A stretch of DNA of 17,673 nucleotides from Saccoglossus kowalevskii (Eukaryota; Hemichordata; Enteropneusta; Harrimaniidae), in assembly GCF_000003605.2 (NCBI RefSeq), contig NW_003118467.1, forward strand, positions 1 to 17,673, given 5' to 3'. A model generated the notes under the pieces. It had not been told where the DNA came from and ran no database searches. It worked only from the letters and a program-made list of their open reading frames with translations. Shown here piece by piece: positions 9,612 to 17,435 of the stretch (positions within the stretch are counted from its first letter, which is position 1; every line of letters begins with the position of its first letter). Position numbers and translations under genes: made by a program.

Positions 9612-9663
9612 AAACTAAAGAAAATAGGTTTTTCATCCGACCTCGATCTTTTGACGTCGTCCC
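9612..9663 (-). repeat. Right terminal inverted repeat of the MITE
   Basis: This arm pairs with 9218-9269. Its outer end GACGTCGTCCC abuts TTA at 9664-9666. Confidence 0.88.
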
Positions 9664-9765
9664 TTAGAATGACATCTTGTGTTATTAATAATGTCAACGG
9701 AAGTGTCTACGGTTGGGTTAATGTTGGGAATATGGTCATTACTATGTTATTGACTAGTACAACTT

Positions 9766-9774
9766 TAGAGGGCG
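9766..9774 (+). promoter_or_regulatory. TAGAGGGCG motif, copy 1 (CTCF-like core)
   Basis: TAGAGGGCG followed by G matches the YAGRKGGCRS core known for bilaterian CTCF. It is one of four exact copies between 9.7 and 12.3 kb. Binding is inferred only. Confidence 0.3.
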
Positions 9775-9866
9775 GGATTTATGTCAGTGTCTTCTATATT
9801 GTAACATATTGTATTTTTCCGCTGGTAGTTGACATAAAGAGAAGGAGTTTTTGAAGCGTGGATGAC

Positions 9867-9911
9867 CAGCTCTGTCCAGAGCATACATTATAGACTGGAC
9901 CTCTTGAGCTG
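9867..9911. repeat. Two-step inverted repeat (hairpin)
   Basis: CAGCTC (9867-9872) pairs with GAGCTG (9906-9911), and nested GTCCAG (9874-9879) pairs with CTGGAC (9895-9900). This gives a 12-bp stem with an asymmetric bulge and a 15-base loop. It has no known identity. Confidence 0.5.
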
Positions 9912-10017
9912 TGTGTAGTTATTGGAATGAGCTGGTTTTATTCACAAGAAGGTACCTAGTATTGAAAAGATAGACCCAAAAACTGTCGTTAGCGACCTAC
10001 GTGACAACAGCACGACA

Positions 10018-10152
10018 TTTAGAGGGCGGTAGTCGTCGCGCCACGCCCTGTTCGATATGGGACTCATAGCGACGTACACAACGGGTGTAAAATACATTGT
10101 TTATTTACCTGAAATTCGAACACGCGCTGCGCGACGACCACCGCGCTTTAAG
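10018..10152. repeat. GC-rich foldback (imperfect inverted repeat)
   Basis: The left arm, about 10020-10056, and the right arm, about 10114-10151, are inverted copies. The core GCGGTAGTCGTCGCGC at 10026-10041 pairs with 10129-10144 with one mismatch, and TGTTCGA/TCGAACA-type sequence closes the inner end. The loop is about 57 bp. The arms are strongly GC- and CpG-rich in AT-rich surroundings. No target duplication was found. It could be a small foldback transposon or a structured RNA. Confidence 0.7.
10020..10028 (+). promoter_or_regulatory. TAGAGGGCG motif, copy 2 (CTCF-like core)
   Basis: This exact copy, followed by G, forms the outer end of the left foldback arm. The partner arm reads TTAAAGCGCG and does not conserve it. 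Confidence 0.3.
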
Positions 10153-10488
10153 CGTCACAATATGCCCCCATTCTATACAAACCTATATTAACCTTATATT
10201 ATATTATCTTATGTAATAAATTGTCACTAATATCTTAGATGTTAAGGCTTTTTTAACGGCAATTGTTGACGGTCGGACGAATTACAGTTAATTAGTATAA
10301 TGTGATCAGCTTTGTTGCTGTGGCACCCTCGATGACAGCGGAGCTAAAAAGTTAAATACTAGTATTCTAGTCGTAAATAAAAAAAACATGTTATAATCAA
10401 TGGTTGTCAATAAAATAAGGTAAAAGTATAAAATTATTATATATATAGCCAGTCAATCCTAATCAAGCAATACAACAACGTATTCGAC

Positions 10489-10683
10489 ATGTTCCCATTG
10501 CTACGCAAATGGTGTTTGGCTGAGTATGTACATTCAATATTATTTTATCAAAATGACTTACAACAAACCATGATTATCCTTGTTTCGTCATGTATAGTAT
10601 ATTTCTATTATTTTATCTTTAAACACACTGTTTTGGCACCAGGACTTTTATTTGTCACTATAATACTTATTTTAATAACTTGA
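10489..10683 (+). CDS. Short hydrophobic open frame, probably not a gene
   Basis: An ATG frame of 64 codons starts 43 bp after TATATATAG (10438-10446). Residues 28-45 and 48-64 are hydrophobic enough to be membrane segments (TMIILVSSCIVYFYYFIF, then VLAPGLLFVTIILILIT). I recognise no family. T-rich DNA easily yields such hydrophobic frames, so chance is the simpler explanation; the TATA-like sequence is the only reason to list it. Confidence 0.12.
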   Translation: MFPLLRKWCLAEYVHSILFYQNDLQQTMIILVSSCIVYFYYFIFKHTVLAPGLLFVTIILILIT

Positions 10684-12273
10684 TTCTAAATGACGTGATC
10701 ATGTGCATCAGTTTTACTATGCTTATCTGCTAAAGTAATGTGCCATTTACGTTCGAAGTAAACAGGACAGTCCAAAATATTTCGACTTTTACAATGATAT
10801 GTTGGCATTAATATCTACACGTTGTGCAAGTGTCCTCGTCAAGCATTGTTCTTAGTAGAACATCGGGAAGTATATCACACCGGAACTAATATCGTATGTT
10901 AACGTGTAACAATAATTTCTGACTTGATTCGTGCATGCGGGTCACACATACCCAGAAGATTTGTGGCAGCGGAAGAATGTTGCATTGAAATGCTTGCAGG
11001 AAAACGCCCTCTATCAGTGCCTTTATGAGCGCAGGTGTAATGCATTTCATGTGCTGAGATTAATCATGGTGTACAACAGTAATTCAACGGTAGCAGTTGA
11101 ACGGGTATAACAGAGAATTATTCAATGTTCGATATTGTTTGATTCTTAAACACAATTTATCACATACATATAAAAATGTAAAATGTAATTGGGTATTTGT
11201 TTTATCTGTAAAGTGTAAAAACCTATTTTTTACTGTAAATGGAACTTTTCTGTAAAAATGTAATATGCTTTTTTTACAAGCGATCCTTCCCCCCTGCCCA
11301 ACTTCTCTAAACGGTAGTTCCAGCGAATGTGAACGCAATGAAGTATAACAATTTGAGTCTTGACCATCGCTCCGTTAGTAGACAAACAGTGAACTGAACC
11401 AACTTATTGTGTCGGTGAAATTGTTGGAGAGAACAAACGGTTATCCCGAGAAACTATTGACAATTGAGAATCCCATCCCGTGTGACCTAGGTGACAAAGA
11501 AGAACGGCATTTAACCGTCACACAAACATCGATATATTGTCCAAACATTATGCCTAAAAACAAAAATGATAATGGAATTTGTGAATAAAATCTTATCTAT
11601 TTTTTTTTGCGTTAGTTCCTTACCAAAATCTATGGATTTTCAGTTGCACACTGTATGTCGCTATTTTAATCACGGGTCAATACATATCGGCTGAATATCA
11701 AATATCGCAAAACATTGCTGCAGCTAAAACTATATGAGACCGCTGATTTCACAGTATCATATGACGAGTGTATATATTGCCCAGGCCTTATAAAAAAATC
11801 AATTACAGGTTAATACAAACCCGAAGGCGAGGTTAAGTTATACACTGCCCCGACAATTTCAGTCCAGTTATATATAGAGTTCAGACCTTTGGATACTGTT
11901 TCATTGCATATTGACTTACATGTTAGCAGTTTACATTATGTCAATGTTACTACTATGAACTGTATTCTATGTCCTATATGGTGTCGTGCAGATAAACACC
12001 CCATCGACTTTTTTTCAATTTAAATGCCTGCAACATTATGTTTCCTGAAAGAAATCCTAATAAATTTTCTTTAATTGTTCGTATTTAGATGATAAAATTA
12101 TACATGAAATAACTAAATGAATTAGTTTACTACGTATAACGAAACATTTCTAAGATGAAATTTTATATCCCGGTAAAATGCAGTCGATAATTTATTTGCA
12201 GTACGTAGAAGTCCTTATAATACTGTGCAGAAAATGATAAACGCTGAGAATGTCAGTTACCACGATTGCACTA
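10684..12273. other. Upstream non-coding region of the receptor gene
   Basis: No convincing coding sequence is seen. The region holds TAGAGGGCG on the minus strand at 11005-11013, an irregular TTTACAG/CTGTAAA cluster near 11200-11280, and a TATATATAG sequence near 11869-11877 that could be a distal promoter. Nothing else could be named. Confidence 0.5.
11005..11013 (-). promoter_or_regulatory. TAGAGGGCG motif, copy 3 (CTCF-like core)
   Basis: Read on the minus strand the context is GCACTGATAGAGGGCGT, nearly the same as copy 4 (GCACTATAGAGGGCGT). Shared flanks suggest a common repeat origin or a longer constrained site. Confidence 0.3.
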
Positions 12274-12282
12274 TAGAGGGCG
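12274..12282 (+). promoter_or_regulatory. TAGAGGGCG motif, copy 4 (CTCF-like core)
   Basis: This copy lies 151 bp upstream of the receptor start codon, preceded by GCACTA. The CTCF core consensus is met except at its last position (T instead of G/C). Confidence 0.3.
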
Positions 12283-12432
12283 TACAACGCAAAAACCATT
12301 TGATTTTTTCTGTATGTAATTGTCATGGTTACTTAACCAGTTCATTATAATTTACTGGCCTGTGTTTTATATTTAATAACAAAACTGTAACAGCGAACGG
12401 TTATTCTCTGTAGTGTATGGGAAAGTACGAAC

Positions 12433-13518
12433 ATGATGACGAATCTGTCTGCTCCATGGATGGATGATGGCGGTTTTGCTAACAACACAGAAGACCAAAC
12501 CGTCAAACTCCCGTCTTCAGTATCAGCCCTGGAACGATATATCGAAGCCATTTTGCTTTCTATAGGTTCAGCAATGGGTATTAGCGGTAACTTACTCGTA
12601 ATAGTTGCCGTGCGTCTGTCGAGAAAGCTTCAAACCAAGGCTAAAATATTGATAGCTCATCTCGCCATTACGGATTTCATAATTAGTGGGTTTGTGATAC
12701 CATTTACCCTACGAGCAGTGGTACGTGATTATTGGCCATTTTCGTCTGTACTGTGTACCATCATCAGCTCGACGACGCATTCGCTACTCATGGCGACGGC
12801 TTTTTTTCTTTCCGCAATTGCGCTTAACAGATACTTTGTCATTACTAAACCAATTGCGTTTTACCGAAAAATGTACGGAGGAAGAAAACTGTACATCTGG
12901 TCTATAACTATATGGATTGGGTCATTCAGCTTTCCAGCATTTCTAACCATCATTGGCATTGGTCAACGAGGATACAACATCGATTTGAACATGTGTGATA
13001 TGGACTATTCATTCCAAACCACACCAACGTACGTTAAAATAATGTCTATGGTATGTTTCCCTGGGCCCATCATAATTATGATCATCTGCTATATTGGTAT
13101 TTTCCGGCACGTTCGCCTTAACTCCAAAAAGGTGAGGCCAACTGTAAGTACGGTACACGTACAACAATTGCAACACATGGATTCCGAACCAACAGGCATT
13201 ACACCACCTCCAACGCCGCCAAGAAAAAAAACCAAACCAATTCCATCAAAAGAGATCAAAATGGCTAAGATATCTGTATTGCTAGTTATTCTGTTTTGTT
13301 TATCATACGGTCCTTTGGTGCTGGTTAACTTACTGGATCCGACACGTACCATATCGCCGTTGCCAATCCGTCGGATTTGTAAGATTTTGCCCTTGCTTAA
13401 TAGTGACGTAAATCCATTGATTTACGTCTGGAATGACGGGGAATTTCGTCACGTGTTTTACTGTATTGTCACGTTTAGATTTCGAAAGATTCCAGAAAGG
13501 GTATTTTGGACGATGTAG
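12433..13518 (+). CDS. Class A G-protein-coupled receptor, orphan, Tre1/moody/melatonin-like
   Basis: This intact single-exon frame of 361 residues encodes a plasma-membrane receptor expected to signal through G proteins; the ligand is unknown. The N-terminus has sequons at N4 and N17. Seven hydrophobic segments lie at about 37-61, 71-95, 105-138, 152-174, 200-226, 277-301 and 311-333. Hallmarks are GN (N53), LAITD (D81), Trp101, the C108-C188 disulfide pair, P212 and Y220 in TM5, P294 in TM6, and NPLIY (327-331). Two departures stand out: N132-R133-Y134 replaces DRY, and Tyr292 replaces the TM6 Trp toggle. Loop 3 (227-276) is basic and proline-rich with PPTPPR at 259-264, an SH3-type PxxPxR. 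The C-tail is short. Asn at DRY is known in Drosophila Tre1; ALNRYFVI and the GY-N-C loop 2 resemble moody/melatonin-like receptors, but placement is tentative. The start is the first in-frame ATG after a stop at 12388. CTCTGTAG ending at 12413 could be a 5'UTR splice acceptor. Confidence 0.95.
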   Translation: MMTNLSAPWMDDGGFANNTEDQTVKLPSSVSALERYIEAILLSIGSAMGISGNLLVIVAVRLSRKLQTKAKILIAHLAITDFIISGFVIPFTLRAVVRDYWPFSSVLCTIISSTTHSLLMATAFFLSAIALNRYFVITKPIAFYRKMYGGRKLYIWSITIWIGSFSFPAFLTIIGIGQRGYNIDLNMCDMDYSFQTTPTYVKIMSMVCFPGPIIIMIICYIGIFRHVRLNSKKVRPTVSTVHVQQLQHMDSEPTGITPPPTPPRKKTKPIPSKEIKMAKISVLLVILFCLSYGPLVLVNLLDPTRTISPLPIRRICKILPLLNSDVNPLIYVWNDGEFRHVFYCIVTFRFRKIPERVFWTM

Positions 13519-13657
13519 TGTATTAAAGATGTCCGAATGTATGAGCACGTATTGATAAGGTATCGATCATTTTTTATACGCATCTAATCACTTTTTAATG
13601 ATGTATTTAATAAGAACACATTTTTGAACGAGCAATCAATTTTCGTTTCTTTATATT

Positions 13658-13663
13658 AATAAA
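13658..13663 (+). terminator. Poly(A) signal of the receptor gene
   Basis: AATAAA lies 140 bp after the receptor stop codon, a usual distance for an animal 3' untranslated region. AT-rich DNA makes chance occurrences common. Confidence 0.5.
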
Positions 13664-14940
13664 TTAACAGGATATGGTTTGAACACACTAGTATAGCGAT
13701 ATGTATCTACTTTCGGCCTTTGTCACTGTAGTTCATAAATTGTTGCTGTACCTGAGTTTGTATCGTAATAGCTCTATTGTAACGCGGCATTTGATGTGGG
13801 CTATGTGAAGCCAAAATATACTGTCGGCTCAGCGCCATGGTAATGTGGATTTTGTCATCGTCATAATCGTAGTCGTAGTCGTCATAATAATCTGTGAACG
13901 AGTGCATCTGATTTTCTTGATTTTACCATTGGTCTGACATCAAGTATTGTATTTACCATTGTGTTTACGAAGGTTGTGAATACATTGTTCATAATTATAA
14001 GTGATTCTGTAACAAACTTATTACGAAGAAAGTAGAGATAAACAGGCGTATTTATTCGATGAGATACGCAGTTTCGGAACGCACCTCGTATACACATTGA
14101 GTATTCTGGTTTAGGTTCGGTATTAATTTTCCTGTGCTATTTAGGTGAACTGCAGTAAAGGTCGTTTGCTGGGAATACGGCGTGCTATAAAAAGGTTTGC
14201 AAGATCATATGGGATGTCCAGTAATAAACTGAACTATTTAGTGTGAACCTATATAATAGTCTTGGCTGGCTCTCAATTAATATCCGTATTAATATTTTGA
14301 AGGTATTCAAATGTATATGTGACGTGCGGCTGTCTCCAATATCCTGTTGGCAATCAAGGATGTACATTTCATCAGTACACGCAATCTGGTTGCAGACATT
14401 ACAGTAACAAATCGTGTTACTGGCCAAATAATGTTCAAAGTCAGGAGGCTCGGTTCTATGTATTTAATACCATTTTGATATTGATTTACGATTGGTTGAA
14501 TTTATTTCTGTATCTTAATAGGCATATGTTTCGGTGACGTCAAAATTGTATTTATATTGTATAAATATTGTATTTATCTGTTTATATTATTGTTTATATT
14601 TCTGTTTTTGTGTTGTACAATCAATGAATGTATGTCGAAGTTTGGCAAATTAGAAAGAGAGGTTTCAATTTAACTTTCTATAAATGTTCTAGTTTGGTAT
14701 TAGTTTTATTCTAGTCTGTGGAAAGTTTTTTATAGTTTTATTATCATTGATAATGAGTCTATGGCCATGTACATTATGTTTCACGTGTGCATAACGAGTT
14801 ATTTGAGTGGTAAATCATCAGCAAATCGCTTAAAGTTATAGACGGTTACGAAGCTTGGCCGAGAATTTAAGAGAAGAGAAGGGGCATAGAATATAGCCTT
14901 GGAGACACGAGATGTAATAGGAAGGCTGGGAGAGGTAACA
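13664..14940. other. Non-coding stretch with simple repeats
   Basis: No recognisable gene is seen. A TATAAAAAG sequence at 14186-14194 has no coding frame to serve. A perfect CRE TGACGTCA lies at 14535-14542. An AT-rich low-complexity patch of repeated ATTGTATTTAT-like units runs about 14545-14600. Confidence 0.5.
13854..13892. repeat. Imperfect triplet repeat
   Basis: Thirteen consecutive triplets all fit (G/A)T(C/A): GTC, ATC, ATA or GTA. On the minus strand one frame reads a run of Asp and Tyr, which explains an otherwise curious acidic peptide. It is a decayed trinucleotide microsatellite. Confidence 0.75.
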
Positions 14941-14944
14941 CAAT

Positions 14945-15300
14945 TAGTTTGGTCGCTTAAAGCATTCGTGATTTACATGAAAACAACAAGTTGATCAATA
15001 AAACACAAACGCTCCAACTTGTGGCTAAATTTTTGATTTAATTATTTTCTAAAATTTAAAGCTAAACGATCTACATACAGAATATCAAGTTAATCGGTTG
15101 AGGCACTCTTTAGTAACGAATGCTATAAATTGTTGCCAGTTGTGAAGAAAATTCAAGATGGCGGTCAAAACATGTGACTGATTAACATTTTATGGGCATA
15201 TATGCTACCTACCAAATATTCACTTGATCGGTTAAAGCATTCCTGAGAAACAAATCCTTGATGTAAAATGTTACCATGGCAGTAGTCACTGACTGCGTCG
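14945..15300 (+). repeat. Diverged tandem repeat, period about 136 bp
   Basis: Related blocks near 14953, 15090 and 15225 share a TTGATCGGTTAAAGCATTC-like core (for example GGTCGCTTAAAGCATTC and AATCGGTTGAGGCACTC). Copies 2 and 3 also share the preceding CTACMTACMRAATAT and a later ATGGCRGT...GTSACTGA block. The spacings are about 137 and 135 bp. Divergence is high, so the array is old. It directly precedes the LINE. Confidence 0.55.
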
Positions 15301-15379
15301 ATTATTTGTTTACAGTATACCCATTGCACGGGATGTTTGCATGTGGTGGTTGAAATAGGGGGTTCCTGCTTTCTTTTGT

Positions 15380-15756
15380 ATGGGTTCCAGTAACAGTAAT
15401 AGTGTTGCCATTTTATTCAATAATAATTTTCAATATATTCTTCATAAACAAAAGTTGCATATGATGGCAGATATGTTTTACTCTATCTTACGATTCATGA
15501 AAAGCGCTTCACTCTGGTTTGTATTTACGGGACAAATGAGGACAGTGCAGAGTTTTATAAGTTTTTTTGGTCTGACATTAGGCAGTTTGTTTTAAATTCA
15601 TTAAACGAAGCATATACTTCGGGATCATTGTCGGAAGCACATGGCCGTGGTATAATTACTTGTATCCCAAAATCTGATAAAGATAGATCTTTCTTTAAAA
15701 AGTGGCGTTCTATCTCACTGTTAAATACAGAGTATCAAATTGCATCAGGTGTTTGA
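15380..15756 (+). pseudogene. LINE endonuclease fragment joined to reverse transcriptase N-terminus
   Basis: The first frame gives SVAILFNNNFQY, resembling the RGVAIL block of LINE AP-endonucleases. A frame change near 15490 leads into FTLVCIYGTNEDSAEFYKFF, still endonuclease-like up to EFYK, which then runs directly into WSDIRQFVLNSLNEAY and GRGIITCIPKSDKDR of the reverse transcriptase N-terminus. The stretch normally between these blocks (catalytic SDH and linker) is absent. The frame stops at TGA 15754-15756. Function is lost. Confidence 0.8.
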
Positions 15757-16011
15757 ACAGGTAGAATGAGGAAAGTGTTGCTTAGTATTGGATCCATTGT
15801 AAAAGATATGCCGGGCATGCTTGTTCAGCTTGATTTTACAAAAGCGTTTGATACGCTTTATTGGAATTTTATTGGCAAAACGCTAGATTTTCTAAACTTT
15901 GGGGAATCATTCAGAAAGTGGATTGAAAGCTTTTATTCCTCAAGTTGCGTAATTAACAATGGTAATTTGTCGGATTTGTTTCAATTACATGGGGGAAGTG
16001 AGACAAGATGA
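15757..16011 (+). pseudogene. LINE reverse transcriptase, palm block with first catalytic Asp
   Basis: In the same frame as the preceding piece after one stop, it reads MRKVLLSIGSIVKDMPGMLV and then LDFTKAFDTL; the Asp codon at 15832-15834 is the first catalytic Asp. The Q-x-GF...GR block expected between VLLSI and DMPGML is missing, an in-frame loss of roughly 35 residues judged from related elements. NFGESFRKWIESFYSSS and VINNGNLSD follow. An extra base near 15997 shifts the frame at the RGVRQGDP block, which survives as VRQDDP in another frame. Confidence 0.85.
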
Positions 16012-16312
16012 CCCGCAACCCTCTATCTCCATATCTTTTTATTCTTTGTGTTGAGTCGCTTGCCACAAAATACGTCATTGCTCTGACATTAGTGGGGTGA
16101 CCTTATGGACACAAGAAATTCTTTTAGGTCAATACGCAGATGACACATTTACCTTTCTTGATGATTCAGAATTGTCTCTAAACAATTTATTTCTGATACT
16201 TGAACACTTTGCATACATTTCAGGTCTCCAGATAAATCATGATAAATCAAGAGTAATTTGGATAGGATCAAAACTTGGAGAAACTATGTTTCCGCAATTG
16301 AATTTAAATTAG
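16012..16312 (+). pseudogene. LINE reverse transcriptase, YADD block
   Basis: After damage around 16015-16025, PYLFILCVESLA can be read to a TGA near 16098, and an overlapping frame continues SGVTLWTQEILLGQYADDT. The catalytic YADD is intact at 16133-16144. ISGLQINHDKSRVIWIGSK follows, a typical L1/Tx1-type continuation. The frame ends at TAG near 16310, where relatives have Trp, so TGG to TAG is the likely lesion. Confidence 0.88.
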
Positions 16313-16698
16313 TCCGACAAGCCTTTTACATTATTAGGTGTACATTTTGACGTGGATTTAATTCTGTGTGAAAAAATTATTTTGACGATAACTGGGCTTA
16401 GAGACCTTTGACATTATGTGGCAAGGTGACAGTAGTGAAGACATTGGCGTTGTCGAAAATGGTACACATATTATCTGTGTTGCCTCCCGATGCCAGAAAA
16501 AACAGACAAAGTCTGTTATGGACGCTTTTTATGAATTCATTTGGAATAAACAAACAAGACAAAATTAGAAGACTTCGATTGTGTTGTGAATACCACAATG
16601 GCGGTTTGAGCCTAACTCATTTACCATCATTTTTTGAATCGCTTCATGTTTCCTGGGTAGATAAGCTGTCATCTAGCCAATATGACGAAAGTACTTGA
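16313..16698 (+). pseudogene. LINE reverse transcriptase thumb/connection region
   Basis: SDKPFTLLGVHFDVDL continues the LLGV block, then a frameshift near 16408 leads to LTLCGKVTVVKTLALSKMVH and VLPPDARKN. WTLFMNSFGINKQDKIRRLRL and a GGL block follow. These match the order seen after the catalytic core in this LINE group. The frame closes at TGA 16696-16698. Confidence 0.82.
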
Positions 16699-16839
16699 AA
16701 ACGGCAATTTCAAGATTATACTTGTATGGATTGCTCATGATTTAAAATTTTCAGTCAGAAACAATCCGTCGACTTTGCTGAAAAAAAGGCTAAATAAAGT
16801 TAAACTCTTTTTGGTACCACGCTTTTCTGAGTTGGTCTA

Positions 16840-17177
16840 AAAGAATTACATGTACAATCCCTTACTCAAAGCAATGCATTTGGTTTAATCCAGATATCTT
16901 AATTAATAAGCGAACTATATTCTATAGAGGTTAGTACCAAAGTGGTATTGTATTTCTTTCTGATGTACTGGATGATAGTGGCAATTTCCTCACCTTTAAA
17001 ACTTTCTCAGACAAATATAACATATCATCAAATCAATTTTTGAAATATGTTGGTCTTATTGATGCTATTCCTGGAAATTGGTTTGTTTCCTTGAATAGCA
17101 GGGATAATGAAAATAAATTCACCCTGTTCCATATTAAAAGAGCTTACTCAGCAATCGTGGGTATAGGTTGTGTATAG
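16840..17177 (+). pseudogene. LINE ORF2 C-terminal region
   Basis: One frame reads IWFNPDILINKRTIFYRG, a stop at 16932-16934, then YQSGIVFLSDVLDDSGNF and about 80 uninterrupted codons to TAG at 17175. The FNP-x-I-x-INK-x-x-IFY block followed by Y-x-x-GI-x-F and DLLD-x-x-GNF is typical of the ORF2 C-terminal half in this group. The 16699-16839 stretch is too decayed to read. Confidence 0.75.
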
Positions 17178-17325
17178 GTTAAACCTAACAACTCAAACCT
17201 GTGTTGAAATGTGGGAGAGATTATTTTGCACAAATCTAAATTTTGAATATTATTATTAATATTATTATCTACCTTTCATTATTACTGATGATGTATTACT
17301 CAGAAATTTTCAATACAGACTGATT

Positions 17326-17435
17326 AATAGAATTACCATTACAAACAGATTTTTAAAAATATAGTCGATAGTGATAAATGTACTTTTTGTAACAATTTTC
17401 CTGAAACACTGCTTCATTTGTTTTATAATTGTATT
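17326..17435 (+). pseudogene. LINE ORF2 C-terminal CCHC zinc-binding segment
   Basis: RITITNRFLK, a one-base frameshift near 17355, then VDSDKCTFCNNFPETLLHLF and YNC. The C-x2-C (17379-17390), His (17415-17417) and Cys (17430-17432) spacing matches the zf-RVT-type segment at the end of LINE reverse transcriptase proteins. It shows that the 3' part of the coding region is present. Confidence 0.75.

Larger units (their letters stand above)
9218..9663. mobile_element. MITE, 446 bp, 52-bp terminal inverted repeats, TTA duplication
   Basis: The left end 9218-9269 and the reverse complement of the right end 9612-9663 both start GGGACGACGTCAAAAGATCG and match at about 47 of 52 positions. The flanks carry TTA at 9215-9217 and 9664-9666, a 3-bp target duplication. 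There is no transposase; the 340-bp interior is AT-rich and non-coding. A C-rich tract lies just inside each end in the same orientation (near 9280-9292 and 9600-9611). A TTA/TWA duplication with a GGG terminus fits the PIF/Harbinger superfamily, but the family is inferred from ends alone. About 10% divergence between the ends implies an old insertion. Confidence 0.88.

Noticed and set aside
9588-9854. Plus-strand frame of 88 codons
   Set aside because: It crosses the right end of the MITE and its TTA duplication and has no family residues.
12345-12551. Minus-strand frame overlapping the receptor start
   Set aside because: It is a shadow of the receptor gene and its leader with no independent support; the same applies to other frames inside 12433-13518.
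13707-13907. Minus-strand frame with an Asp/Tyr-rich run
   Set aside because: The acidic run is produced by the imperfect triplet repeat at 13854-13892.
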